A stretch of 64,000 nucleotides of DNA from Dyella sp. M7H15-1 (GTDB lineage Bacteria > Pseudomonadota > Gammaproteobacteria > Xanthomonadales > Rhodanobacteraceae). The stretch spans positions 620,001 to 684,000 of the forward strand of contig NZ_CP035300.1 in the NCBI RefSeq assembly GCF_004114615.1, in the 5' to 3' direction. The position numbers were made by a program, and so were the translations under genes. The notes beneath the pieces were generated by a model. It was given only the letters and a program-made list of their open reading frames with translations, was not told the origin of the DNA and did no database searches. Below are positions 27,627 through 36,684 of this stretch, piece after piece; within the stretch, counting starts at the first letter, position 1; each line of letters starts with the position of its first letter.

Positions 27627-28025
27627 TTAAAAGAAGTGCAAGTAATGCAGCGCCAGCACCGTGAACACGCCTAGGATCGCTAGTAAAACAATGCGGCGCG
27701 CCCTGGCTACCATGTGCTCCCGGCGAACATACATAGACTGCACCGGGTTGCGTTCCGCCTTCAGCTCTTCGCCATGGCGGATCACCGGCTCAATGCCGAG
27801 TTGGCGCAGCAACTCGCGTCCTTTGGTGTAATCGTCCGCCCGGGTGATCCACACCTGCGGCCAGCTATCGCGATTTTCGCTGCGTTGTGCGTAGCTGAAA
27901 CGCTGGTAGCTGGGACGGTTCCAGTTGGAACGATGGGTGATCGTGGTCTCGACGCCGTTTTCGGCCATATAGGCCACAATACGGTCGATGTTTTCCTGGC
28001 GGGGCGAGGTATAGAGCAGACGCAT
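27627..28025 (-). CDS. DUF2007-like protein with C-terminal membrane anchor
   Basis: A 132-residue protein with an N-terminal alpha/beta domain ('MRLLYTSPRQENIDRIVAYM') resembling the putative signal-transducing DUF2007 fold, and one hydrophobic segment at the C-terminus (about 112-130, 'IVLLAILGVFTVLALHYLHF'). Xanthomonads carry similar proteins next to bpt and tesB annotated only as 'pathogenicity-like'. It lies 43 bases downstream of bpt's start region on the same strand. Function unknown. Confidence 0.75.
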   Translation of the reverse strand: MRLLYTSPRQENIDRIVAYMAENGVETTITHRSNWNRPSYQRFSYAQRSENRDSWPQVWITRADDYTKGRELLRQLGIEPVIRHGEELKAERNPVQSMYVRREHMVARARRIVLLAILGVFTVLALHYLHFF

Positions 28026-28043
28026 GGGGACAGTTTAATGGCC

Positions 28044-28907
28044 TTAATTACCACAGAGGCGGATCAAGCCTTCCTGCGCCGTTGAAGCCACTAAGCGGCC
28101 GTCGCGGCTGAAAATTTGCCCCCGCGCCAAGCCGCGCGCACCCTGCGCCGTGGGGCTGTCGAAGGAGTACAGCAGCCACTCGTCCACCCTGAACGGGCGG
28201 TGGAACCACAGCGCGTGATCCAGGCTGGCCATCTGGATGTTGTGGGTGAGATAGGAAATGCCGTGCGGCAACGTGGCGGTGCCGATCAGGTGGTAGTCCG
28301 AGGCATAGGCCAGCAGGGCGCGATGCAGGATCGCCGAATCGTCGACCGGCGCCGTGATGTGAAACCAGATGTGCTGGATGGGCGGACGCTTGGACGGGTG
28401 GATCTCGTCACGCGGCCATACTTGGCGGAACTCGAAGGGGCCATCGCTACCCAGCCAGCGCTGCAGTTTCACCGGCAGGCGGGCCAGTTCTTCGGGCGGC
28501 ACCCGGATGGAGTCCAGATCTTCCGGTGCAGGCACTTCCGGCATTGAGGATTGGTGCTCCACGCCTTTCTCCGGCACTTGGAACGAGATGGCGCCACTGA
28601 GGATCGGCTGGCCATGCTGGATCGCAACGACGCGACGAGCCGAGAACGAGCCACCGTCACGCGCCCGCTCGACATTGTAGACAATGGGCGCATCGATATC
28701 GCCCGCGCGCAGGAAGTAGGCGTGTAGCGAATGCGCCTCACGCGACGGATCAACCGTCTGTTGTGCCGCCGATAAGGCCTGTCCCAGGACTTGCCCGCCA
28801 AACACGAAGCGCGTGCCGATATCCCGGCTCTGGCCGCGAAAGAGGTTGTCTTCCAGCCGTTCGAGCTGCAACAGCTCCACCAGTTCCTTGACGTGCGCGT
28901 CTCGCAT
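28044..28907 (-). CDS. tesB: Acyl-CoA thioesterase II
   Basis: TesB hydrolyses acyl-CoA thioesters. The 287 residues form the expected double hot-dog fold; visible family stretches are 'FRGQSRDIGTRFVFGGQVLGQAL', 'LHAYFLRAGDID' and the C-terminal 'HALWFHRPFRVDEWLLY' with 'GQIFSRDGRLVASTAQEGLIR'. ATG 28907 is chosen because it gives the normal N-terminus 'MRDAHVKELVELLQLERLE'; the frame is open ten codons further. Confidence 0.94.
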   Translation of the reverse strand: MRDAHVKELVELLQLERLEDNLFRGQSRDIGTRFVFGGQVLGQALSAAQQTVDPSREAHSLHAYFLRAGDIDAPIVYNVERARDGGSFSARRVVAIQHGQPILSGAISFQVPEKGVEHQSSMPEVPAPEDLDSIRVPPEELARLPVKLQRWLGSDGPFEFRQVWPRDEIHPSKRPPIQHIWFHITAPVDDSAILHRALLAYASDYHLIGTATLPHGISYLTHNIQMASLDHALWFHRPFRVDEWLLYSFDSPTAQGARGLARGQIFSRDGRLVASTAQEGLIRLCGN

Positions 28908-28937
28908 GCGGCTAACCCCTGAACAGAATGGGCACAA

Positions 28938-29546
28938 TTATAGTGGTGGTACTTGATCCGCACTGACCCTCACCAGGCCACTGCCCTCCAGCACCTCGGT
29001 CCACGGAAATAGCGGGCCCGGGTCGAGCTTGCGCGGCACTTCCTTGCCGGGATCGTCACTGGCAGGGATGCGCGCCGTATCCAGATCCTCATGACCTGCG
29101 ATCTCGTACAGGTTGGGGAAATTCGCCCGCAGTTGCACCAGCAGCGCCCGCAACGAAGCGATCTGCGCAGCGGTGTAAGGTTCGGTCATGCTTTGCTGGC
29201 GCGAATCGAACCAGTTCGGGTAACGCCCCTGGTTGACCAGCTCAATGCCGATCGATTGTGGGTTGTAGCCGCGCACATGGTTGGCCACGTGCGTGCCTGG
29301 CACATAGCGATACACCGCGCCGTCGCGATCGATGTAGTAATGACCGCTGTTGCCGGCGCCACTCTCGTACAACACCCGCGCGCCGTATTCCCGGGCCGTG
29401 GCCAGGTCAGGCAGTTCAGTGCAGTGGATCACCACCAGCGTGACGATGCTCGCTGGCCGCTCGGGCAGCTTGGTGACATAGGGTAGGAATTGATCGTGGA
29501 TGGTCAGCATGGGCATGACAGCAGTTTTGCATAACGACATAGCCAT
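28938..29546 (-). CDS. N-acetylmuramoyl-L-alanine amidase (AmpD/amidase_2 fold)
   Basis: A zinc amidase that cleaves the amide between N-acetylmuramic acid and L-alanine. Zinc ligands are visible as the His in 'LVVIHCTELPD' and the His in 'IAGHEDLDTARIP'; 'NSGHYYIDRDGAVYRYVPGT' and 'NPQSIGIELVNQGRYP' are typical of the fold. The annotated 202-residue frame has internal ATGs at residues 11 and 13 that may be the true start, giving a cytoplasmic AmpD-like protein of about 190 residues. No convincing signal peptide. Confidence 0.88.
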   Translation of the reverse strand: MAMSLCKTAVMPMLTIHDQFLPYVTKLPERPASIVTLVVIHCTELPDLATAREYGARVLYESGAGNSGHYYIDRDGAVYRYVPGTHVANHVRGYNPQSIGIELVNQGRYPNWFDSRQQSMTEPYTAAQIASLRALLVQLRANFPNLYEIAGHEDLDTARIPASDDPGKEVPRKLDPGPLFPWTEVLEGSGLVRVSADQVPPL

Positions 29547-29662
29547 GATTCGTCTCCTTTAATGGCTCCTCACGTTTCCTTTATCGGTTTATTGCTTTAT
29601 TGAAAAAGTACATGCTGGCGTAGTCCGGTCAACGGATCAACACAAGAGGGTAGACCTTAGGT

Positions 29663-30904
29663 ATGTTCAATCGTCCCGCCACTGAAGCCCGTAGATTCCG
29701 CCTGGCTTTTCCACTCTTAGCATTAGCCTCCGCTTTGGCAAGTCCGGCCGCCTTTGCGGCTAACCCCGAAGATGGCCAAGTCTCCTCGCCAGAGGCCAAA
29801 ATCATTCAATCGATCGTGGACCAGGTCATCCCGCAGTACCATCTCAAGGGCATCATCGTTCAGGTAAGGCGCAACGGCAAAGATCTCTATCTTAAGGCCG
29901 CGGGAGAATCAATGCCCGGCGTGCTTGTGACCACGAACATGCACTTCCGCAATGGTTCCATGGTCTTTACCTACATCAGCACCATGTTGCTTGAGCTCAT
30001 CGATCAGCATCCGCAAACGCTGAGTCTTAATGACAAGCTCTCTAAGTTCTTCCCCGAAATTCCCGGTTCCAGCGACGTCACGTTGAAAAATCTTCTGAAC
30101 ATGACGTCGGGTTACCAGGATTACGTGGGTATACCCGAGGTGTTCAACGGGATAAATGCGGACCCCCTCCGTCAATGGACTCCTGAGGAATTGATTGAGA
30201 TTGGCGTCACCCCGGAGCGATGGTTCAATCCCGGAGAAAACTGGGCTTACTCCCACACCAACTACCTTATCCTGGGACGCGTGCTGGAGAAGATCACCGG
30301 CATGCCTCTCGATCGGGCTATGCAGAAATATATTTTCGAACCCATGGGGCTACGAGAAACCAAGAGCATCGACACTGCGCAGATTCCCGGTCCCGTGATG
30401 CATTCCTTCACCTCAGAGCGGCGAGGGGCGCTGCAGATTCCCGCAGATATCCCCTTCTATGAAGAGTCGACATTTTGGAATCCTTCCTGGACCACTGCGA
30501 AAGGAGCTATACAGATCACCGACATCAACGACATGAGCAGGTCGATGGAGATCGTCGGCAACGGAGCTCTGCTCTCTCCCACTTCCTACCTGGAGCAGGT
30601 AAGCCCTAACTTAGTCGGCTTCGGCCACCCACAAGACGGCTGCCCACATTGCACAGAAAACACGTATGCCCGCAACTATGGTCTGGGAGTCATCAATCTC
30701 GGTCCCTGGATCACGCAAACCAAGAACTTTGCCGGGAATGGCTCTACGGTAGGTTATCTCCCTGCCGCGCGGCTAACCATCGCCGTGGTCATCACTTACA
30801 CAGCGGGAGCCTTTGACGAGCAGGGCAACAGTACGGAAGCCAGCCAGCCGATCTTCGTATCGCTGGCAAATGCGCTGGCGCCTAACATCTTTTCACCGCA
30901 CTGA
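29663..30904 (+). CDS. Exported beta-lactamase-fold (class C/serine hydrolase) protein with altered catalytic motifs
   Basis: A 413-residue protein with a signal peptide cut after 'SPAAFA' (about residue 32) and the overall layout of class C beta-lactamase-like hydrolases. The nucleophile motif SxxK reads S99-M-V-F102 ('HFRNGSMVFTYIST'), so the Lys general base is replaced by Phe. The second motif, normally Y-S-N, reads Y196-S197-H198 ('NWAYSHTNYLILG'). A Gly-rich third motif is present as 'FAGNGSTVGYLPA'. The fold looks intact and the frame open, so it may be a non-hydrolytic binding protein or use other chemistry. It is divergent from the amidase gene, which is suggestive of a cell-wall context. 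Confidence 0.82.
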   Translation: MFNRPATEARRFRLAFPLLALASALASPAAFAANPEDGQVSSPEAKIIQSIVDQVIPQYHLKGIIVQVRRNGKDLYLKAAGESMPGVLVTTNMHFRNGSMVFTYISTMLLELIDQHPQTLSLNDKLSKFFPEIPGSSDVTLKNLLNMTSGYQDYVGIPEVFNGINADPLRQWTPEELIEIGVTPERWFNPGENWAYSHTNYLILGRVLEKITGMPLDRAMQKYIFEPMGLRETKSIDTAQIPGPVMHSFTSERRGALQIPADIPFYEESTFWNPSWTTAKGAIQITDINDMSRSMEIVGNGALLSPTSYLEQVSPNLVGFGHPQDGCPHCTENTYARNYGLGVINLGPWITQTKNFAGNGSTVGYLPAARLTIAVVITYTAGAFDEQGNSTEASQPIFVSLANALAPNIFSPH

Positions 30905-30921
30905 AGCCTATTTGGAGTGTT

Positions 30922-30971
30922 CGCTTTTTCGCTCGTTGTCCCGGCCTGCGTCGGGATGACGGGCAAAAGCG
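30922..30971. repeat. REP-like nested palindrome / possible bidirectional terminator
   Basis: CGCTTTT at 30922 pairs with AAAAGCG at 30965-30971, enclosing GTTGTCCCG...CGGGATGAC. The T- and A-flanked stem could end transcription of the upstream gene; the core matches the extragenic palindromes elsewhere in this window. Confidence 0.55.
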
Positions 30972-31064
30972 TGTGACATTGTCCAACCGCGAAACCTTGC
31001 AGACCTTAAGCGCATTAATAGGGCTATCATTCGCGCTCTGTTGTCGCACACATGGAGCGCCGTC

Positions 31065-31592
31065 ATGCCCGGGCACGTCATACTCTCCCACGGTTCGGAT
31101 GCCGGCCCGGATGCCACCAAGGTCAGCGTGCTAGCGAAAGTCGCCGAATCGATGGGTTGGAGCACGGAGCGCCCGGACTACCGGGCGGACGATGCGTTGG
31201 GCCATGCGGATTCGGTCACGCCGCGCATGACACGCCTGCACGACCGGATTGCCGCGTGCGATGCGCCGCCGGTGCTGGTGGGATCAAGCATGGGGGCCTT
31301 CGTGTCGGGACTGGCATCGTTGGAGCAGCCAGTGGCGGGTCTGTTTTTACTGGCCACCCCGTCGATGATCCCGGGCACCGACTACGCCTTTGACTTGCAT
31401 GAGGACGTGCCGAGCTTACTCGTTCACGGTTGGCAAGACGACGTCTGTCCGCTGGACGATGTCTACGAATTCGCACGCCGTCGCTATCTGCCCCTGCTGG
31501 TGCTGGATGATGACCATCGCCTGGGCGCTCATATTGATGAACTCAGCCGGCAATTCGGCTTTTTCCTGGAACAGCTGGCGAAGCGCGCTTGA
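31065..31592 (+). CDS. Small alpha/beta-hydrolase
   Basis: A 175-residue hydrolase of the short YqiA/dienelactone-hydrolase-like type. The nucleophile elbow is 'VGSSMGAFVSG' (Ser near 77), the acid lies in 'VHGWQDDVCP', and the His in 'VLDDDHRLG'. ATG 31065 gives the N-terminus 'MPGHVILSHGSDAGPDATK'. Its stop overlaps the TTG start of rlmKL, implying coupling. Substrate unknown. Confidence 0.85.
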   Translation: MPGHVILSHGSDAGPDATKVSVLAKVAESMGWSTERPDYRADDALGHADSVTPRMTRLHDRIAACDAPPVLVGSSMGAFVSGLASLEQPVAGLFLLATPSMIPGTDYAFDLHEDVPSLLVHGWQDDVCPLDDVYEFARRRYLPLLVLDDDHRLGAHIDELSRQFGFFLEQLAKRA

Positions 31593-33775
31593 GCCCTTTT
31601 TTTGCGACCTGCCCCAAGGGACTCGAATATCTGCTGCGCGATGAATTGATCGCGATGGGCGGCAATGACGTGCACGAAGCGCTTGCCGGGGTGCGCTTTT
31701 ACGGCACGCTGGAAACGGCGTATCGCGCTTGTCTGTGGTCGCGGCTTGCCAGCCGTATCTTGTTGCCGATTGCAGAATTCGACGCAGCCTCTGACGAGGC
31801 GCTTTACGCCGGTGTGCAGTCCGTTGACTGGTCGCAACACTTAGCGCCGCACGCCACATTAGCGGTGGATGCCAACACCACGCAGAGCAAAATCGCACAC
31901 AGCCACTTCCTTGCGCAGCGCGTGAAGGACGCCGTGGTGGATCAGTTCCGGCAGCATGGGCAGGAGCGCCCGGGGGTGGATACGGAAGAGCCGGATGTGC
32001 GCATCAATCTACGCTTGCGGCGTGACCGTGCCACGCTGTCGATCGATCTGGCCGGTGCACCCTTGCATCGCCGCGGCTGGCGTGAACAGCAAGGCGAGGC
32101 GCCGCTCAAGGAAAACCTTGCCGCGGCGATGTTGTTGCGCGCGGGCTGGCCAGACATCTACGCGCAGGGCGGCGCCTTGCTCGATCCGATGTGCGGATCG
32201 GGCACCTTATTAATCGAAGGCGCGCTGATGGTGGCTGACGTAGCGCCGGGTTTGCGTCGCACTTATTACGGCTTCCTCGGCTGGAAGCAGCACAATATTC
32301 TGCTCTGGCGCAGCCTGCTCGATGAAGCACGCAAGCGCGCCGAAGCCGGTTTGCCGACCTTACGCGCCTGCTTCTTCGGTTCGGATGCCGATCCACGCAT
32401 GGTGCAGACTGCCAAGCGCAATGCGCAGGAAGCGGGTGTTGCAGGGTTCTTTACGCTGGATCGTCATGATGTGCAGCACGTCGCCCCACCGCCGGGTGTG
32501 GCAAGCGGATTGGTAATCACCAATCCTCCGTATGGCGAGCGCCTGGGTGATCGCGAAAGCATGCCCAAGCTGTATCGCATGCTGGGTGAAATCCTGCGTG
32601 ATCGCTTTACCTGCTGGCGTGCGGTTATTCTTGCCGGCGATGTGGAGTTGGGTCGCGCTACCACTCTGCGCCCCGAGAAGAAATACGCGCTCTACAACGG
32701 CGCGCTCGAAACCGTATTGCTGATTTTCGAGTTGCACCCGCGTGCTGAATCACCGCGCGAAAAGTCGCCGCTATCGCCTGGCGCGGAAATGTTGAAGAAC
32801 CGGCTGGACAAGAATGTCCGCCATCTGCGCAAGCGGCTGGAACGCGAAGGCATCCACGCCTGGCGTGCCTATGATCAGGATCTACCTGAGTATGCGGCAG
32901 CCATTGACGTCTATACCGACACCTCCGGCGCCACGCATTTGCATATCCAGGAATATCGTGCGCCTGCCAGCGTGTCGCCTGAACGGGCGCGCACGCGTGT
33001 GCGTGAGATTGCGCGGGTGGTCGGTGAAGCATTCAATACGCCACGCGCGCGCATTGCGCTGAAAACGCGCGAGCGCGGCAAGGGTGGCTCCAAGTACGGC
33101 CAGTTCGACCAACGTGGTGAATGCATCGAAGTGGAAGAGGGTGGTTTGAAGTTCCTGGTGAATCTCCACGATTACCTGGATACCGGCCTGTTCCTCGATC
33201 ATCGCTTAGTACGTGCAAAATTGCGCGAGCTGGCCGTCGGCAAACACTTCCTCAACCTGTTTGCCTATACCGCTACCGCCAGCGTTTACGCGGCGGCAGG
33301 CGGCGCGCGCGATACCACCAGCGTCGACCTGTCCGGCACCTATCTTGAGTGGGCGTCGCGCAATCTTGCGCTGAATGGTTTCACGGGCGACAAGCATCGA
33401 TTGGTGCAAGCGGATGCGGCGAGCTTTCTCAAGCACTCGCGAGAGCGCTATGGCCTGATCTATGTCGATCCGCCCACGTTCTCCAATTCCAAGCGTGCCG
33501 ATGATTTCGACGTACAGCGCGACCACGTGAAACTGTTGCTGGCTTGCGCTGATCGCCTCACCAGTGATGGTGTCATCGTGTTTTCCAACAACTTCCGTCG
33601 CTTTGAACTTGATCGCGCCGCACTGGAAGAACGGTTCACCATCGAGAACTGGGGCACTGGCAGTATCCCGTTCGATTTCTCGCGCCGAGCGAACATCCAC
33701 GACTGCTGGTTTCTGCGATTAAAGGCAGCTGAGGGCCAGCTAAATCCCTGGGAAGGCGCCCGTGTAAAGAAATGA
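31589..33775 (+). CDS. rlmL: Bifunctional 23S rRNA methyltransferase RlmKL
   Basis: Methylates G2445 (N2) and G2069 (N7) of 23S rRNA. The 728-residue fused protein has an N-terminal THUMP region, the RlmL methyltransferase with 'LLDPMCGSGTLLIEGAL' (about 200) and 'VITNPPYGERLG' (about 309), then the RlmK domain with 'GKHFLNLFAYTATASVYAAA' (about 550) and 'YGLIYVDPPTFSNSKR' (about 625). The start is TTG 31589, overlapping the previous stop; 'MSPFFATCPKGLEYLLRDEL' is the normal family N-terminus, so the rare start codon is likely real. Confidence 0.95.
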   Translation: MSPFFATCPKGLEYLLRDELIAMGGNDVHEALAGVRFYGTLETAYRACLWSRLASRILLPIAEFDAASDEALYAGVQSVDWSQHLAPHATLAVDANTTQSKIAHSHFLAQRVKDAVVDQFRQHGQERPGVDTEEPDVRINLRLRRDRATLSIDLAGAPLHRRGWREQQGEAPLKENLAAAMLLRAGWPDIYAQGGALLDPMCGSGTLLIEGALMVADVAPGLRRTYYGFLGWKQHNILLWRSLLDEARKRAEAGLPTLRACFFGSDADPRMVQTAKRNAQEAGVAGFFTLDRHDVQHVAPPPGVASGLVITNPPYGERLGDRESMPKLYRMLGEILRDRFTCWRAVILAGDVELGRATTLRPEKKYALYNGALETVLLIFELHPRAESPREKSPLSPGAEMLKNRLDKNVRHLRKRLEREGIHAWRAYDQDLPEYAAAIDVYTDTSGATHLHIQEYRAPASVSPERARTRVREIARVVGEAFNTPRARIALKTRERGKGGSKYGQFDQRGECIEVEEGGLKFLVNLHDYLDTGLFLDHRLVRAKLRELAVGKHFLNLFAYTATASVYAAAGGARDTTSVDLSGTYLEWASRNLALNGFTGDKHRLVQADAASFLKHSRERYGLIYVDPPTFSNSKRADDFDVQRDHVKLLLACADRLTSDGVIVFSNNFRRFELDRAALEERFTIENWGTGSIPFDFSRRANIHDCWFLRLKAAEGQLNPWEGARVKK

Positions 33776-33839
33776 AATCCTTCAGTACAGATTAAGCGCG
33801 CGAGAACAACCATAACCTTCATGTTGACGGAGGTGTGTC

Positions 33840-34238
33840 ATGTTCAAACGTAGTGTCGGCAAGTTCGTTGCGATCGGCCTGGCTCTTGCCACGGCCGTAG
33901 CTTTGCCGGTCGGTGTATCCGCCCACGGCAGGTATGGTCCTGGTCCGGGTTGGCACGGTGGTTATTATCACCATGGTGGTTATTATCACGGTGGCTGTTG
34001 CTACCGTGGCGGTTACTGGAGTGGAGGTCGCTGGATTGCTGGCGCCATCGTTGGCGGTGCCGTGGCTGGCCTGGTGGCCGGCGCCGTGGCGGGTCCGCCG
34101 GTGTATTACGCGCCGCCGCCCGGCGTGGTCTACGCCCCGGGCACCGTGGTCTACCAGACCGCGCCGCCGCCGGTCGTGACCACCACGGTGGTGACCTCGG
34201 ATCCCTACCAGACCCGTTACATCGGTCCGGCTTACTGA
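33840..34238 (+). CDS. Exported Gly/Tyr/His-rich protein
   Basis: A 132-residue protein with a signal peptide ('MFKRSVGKFVAIGLALATAV', cut after 'VSAHG'), then a Gly-Tyr-His-rich stretch with two adjacent Cys ('GGCCYRGGYW', about 51-60), a hydrophobic Gly/Ala zipper (about 67-85, 'AGAIVGGAVAGLVAGAVAG') and a Pro/Val/Tyr-rich C-terminus. Such proteins are common envelope proteins of unknown role in this lineage. Good GGAGG upstream. Followed by a very strong terminator. Confidence 0.75.
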   Translation: MFKRSVGKFVAIGLALATAVALPVGVSAHGRYGPGPGWHGGYYHHGGYYHGGCCYRGGYWSGGRWIAGAIVGGAVAGLVAGAVAGPPVYYAPPPGVVYAPGTVVYQTAPPPVVTTTVVTSDPYQTRYIGPAY

Positions 34239-34253
34239 GTCGGCTAGTCGCAA

Positions 34254-34303
34254 GTGCATAAAGAAAAGAGCCCGGCCTGTGCTGGGCTCTTTTCTTTATG
34301 CAC
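34254..34303 (+). terminator. Strong intrinsic terminator (perfect 20-bp stem)
   Basis: GTGCATAAAGAAAAGAGCCC (34254-34273), 10-base loop, GGGCTCTTTTCTTTATGCAC (34284-34303). The perfect stem contains A-rich and T-rich flanks, so it should stop transcription in both directions. Confidence 0.93.
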
Positions 34304-34357
34304 TTGATCAACGGTGCGTGACATCCTGATCCCGCTTCCACTTACGACGCGAAGCTA

Positions 34358-35202
34358 GAGCATGTCGTCATAAGATTATGAGCCACATGACGAGGCAGCG
34401 AATTTGCACAGCGGCAAGGAAAGAGGGCAGATTCTTCGCGTAGCGTGTCGCCACACCACGCCACTGTTTCAGGTACAAAAACGCATTCTCAACCAGGTGG
34501 CGATGACGATACAGGTACGTGTCGTAGTCGCGCGGCTCTTTTCGGTTTTTACGTGGCGGAATATGCGCCTGCATGCCTTGCTCATGAGCCTGCTCAACAA
34601 TGGCATCACTGTCATAACCTTTGTCGGCCATGAGATGCTCAGCAGGAATGTCTTTGATCAGTTCCGCAGCCTGCGAACAATCTGCCCGGGTACCCTCTGT
34701 AACAAGAATTCGGACTGGCATACCATGCGCATCCACGGCCAAATGTATCTTGGTGTTGCGCCCCCTTTTGTGAGACCTATGCCCTGATTGCCGCCACGAG
34801 CTCCCGCTGCATGAGGATGAACCTTGCAGTGGCTGGCATCGATCATCAGCCACTCAAAGTCCGGCTCATCCATCACACGTTCCAACAGACCTTCCCATGT
34901 GCCGTTATCGCGCCAGCGACAAAAGCGCCGATGGGTATTCTTCCAATCGCCGTACTCGGGTGGTAAATCTCGCCACGGCGCTCCGGTGCGAAGTATCCAG
35001 AACACTGCGTTGATGAATTGCCGATTATCTTTGGCTACACGCCCCCATCGGCCCGCTTGACCCGGCAAATGGGGTTCAAGCAAACTCCATTTTTCATCGG
35101 AGATGTCATGGCGTCGATAGGCCGCAGTCACAGAGGATTCCATCCAGCAAGATTCGATGGCGGGTAGTTAACCATATTTCAACACCTCATGACGACAGGC
35201 TC
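34358..35202 (-). mobile_element. IS5-family insertion sequence, copy 2
   Basis: 845 bp, flanked by TA (34356-34357 and 35203-35204), nearly identical to the copies at 2545 and 37652, with only scattered base changes. Same orientation as copy 3; the two bracket egtB-egtD. Confidence 0.95.
34368..35143 (-). CDS. IS5-family transposase, two frames (copy 2)
   Basis: Same two-frame structure as copy 1: N-terminal frame 35143-34658, C-terminal frame ending at 34368, with the A-AAA-GGG heptamer in the overlap. Differences from copy 1 include Leu for Gly in 'DEKWSLLEP' (here Ser), Pro for Ser in 'KNLPSFLAAV' and a terminal 'LIIL'. All DDE motifs are kept. Confidence 0.9.
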
Positions 35203-35427
35203 TAGTCTCAGGGATGCAGGAAGAGAGCAAATCGATCAAGGACTCTTGCCCGGCTGCTGAGTGGTCGTACTGTGTACTTGGCCTTGGATCGCAACAGCCA
35301 CATTCTTGCCATCTGCCTATTACATAATATGAACGATGCTTGCGGCATGGTGAAGACCTATGATCGTTTGCTTGTTCATGCTCCACAAGATGTACCGCCA
35401 TCTTCCCGCTCGATTCGTAGCTGTGTC

Positions 35428-36684
35428 ATGAATGCTTCAACGTGGGTAGTACGCACGGAAAATCACCTTGCGCGCTTCGTGCGTATTCGTCGGCAGACGC
35501 AGGCGCTCTGTGCCGGGCTGACGGCGGAAGACCTAATGGTGCAGTCGATGCCCGATGCCAGTCCCGGCAAATGGCATCTGGCGCACACCACCTGGTTCTT
35601 CGAGCAGTTCGTGCTGGGACACGATCCCACCTATCGCTCGCCGAATCCCGCTTGGTATTACCTGCTTAACTCCTACTACGAATCGGTAGGGCCGATGCAT
35701 GCACGTCCGCAACGTGGCGTGCTGTCTCGACCCACGTTGGATGAAGTTCGCCATTACCGCGCACGCATCGACGAAGCAGTGGGTGAGTTGTTGGTGCACG
35801 GTATCGATGACACCTTGGCTGCACGTATCGAACTGGGCCTGCATCACGAGCAGCAACACCAGGAATTGCTGCTTACCGATATCAAGCATGCATTCTCGTG
35901 TAACGCCCTGCATCCGGTTTATCGGAAACAGGCACATGAGCAAGTCAGCCACGCATCCCTGCCGATGCGCTTCCTGCAGGGCAGGGAAGGTCCGGTCGAG
36001 ATCGGGCATCGCCAAAGCGATGGCTTTGCGTATGACAACGAAACACCACGTCATCGCACCTGGCTATCTGCGCATGCGCTCGCCAACCGCCTGGTGACCA
36101 ATAGCGAATACCTTGCATTTGTGCGTGAAGGCGGTTATCGCAAGGCTGGCCTGTGGTTGTCCGACGGCTGGGCCACCGTGCAGCGTGAAGGCTGGCAACG
36201 GCCGCTATACTGGCAGGAGGATCTTTCCAGCGAGTTCACGCTGTCAGGTATCCGTGCGCTGGATCCGCAGGCGCCGGTATGCCACATCAGCTACTTCGAG
36301 GCGGATGCATTCGCACGCTGGACCGGTGCACGCTTACCTACCGAGGCCGAATGGGAAAACGCCGCGGCAAATGTGCAGGCAATCGGCAATTTTCAGGAAA
36401 ACCAGCACTTTCACCCCATCGCCGCACCGCACGGTGACGGCTTGCTGCAAATGTATGGCGATGTATGGGAGTGGACGGCATCTCCCTATGTGAGCTACCC
36501 AGGTTTCAAACCCCTGCCGGGTGCGCTCGGTGAATACAACGGCAAGTTCATGAACGGGCAATGGGTGCTGCGCGGTGGCTCGTGTGCAACGCCTCAGAAT
36601 CACATCCGGGCCAGTTACCGCAACTTTTTTCCGCCCCATGCCCGTTGGCAGTTCTCGGGCATTCGATTGGGACAGGACCGATGA
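35428..36684 (+). CDS. egtB: Ergothioneine biosynthesis sulfoxide synthase EgtB
   Basis: EgtB is a non-haem iron enzyme that oxidatively joins a thiol (Cys or gamma-Glu-Cys) to trimethylhistidine. The 418 residues have a DinB-like N-terminal domain with the iron-binding His of 'KWHLAHTTWFFEQF' and 'LGLHHEQQHQELL' (about 135-147), and a C-terminal formylglycine-generating-enzyme-like domain ending 'RGGSCATPQNHIRASYRNFF' and 'FSGIRLG'. ATG 35428 gives a normal-length enzyme; further in-frame ATGs exist upstream toward the IS. The egtD start overlaps its stop. Its promoter must lie in the 225 bases between IS copy 2 and the gene, or read out of the IS. Confidence 0.94.
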   Translation: MNASTWVVRTENHLARFVRIRRQTQALCAGLTAEDLMVQSMPDASPGKWHLAHTTWFFEQFVLGHDPTYRSPNPAWYYLLNSYYESVGPMHARPQRGVLSRPTLDEVRHYRARIDEAVGELLVHGIDDTLAARIELGLHHEQQHQELLLTDIKHAFSCNALHPVYRKQAHEQVSHASLPMRFLQGREGPVEIGHRQSDGFAYDNETPRHRTWLSAHALANRLVTNSEYLAFVREGGYRKAGLWLSDGWATVQREGWQRPLYWQEDLSSEFTLSGIRALDPQAPVCHISYFEADAFARWTGARLPTEAEWENAAANVQAIGNFQENQHFHPIAAPHGDGLLQMYGDVWEWTASPYVSYPGFKPLPGALGEYNGKFMNGQWVLRGGSCATPQNHIRASYRNFFPPHARWQFSGIRLGQDR

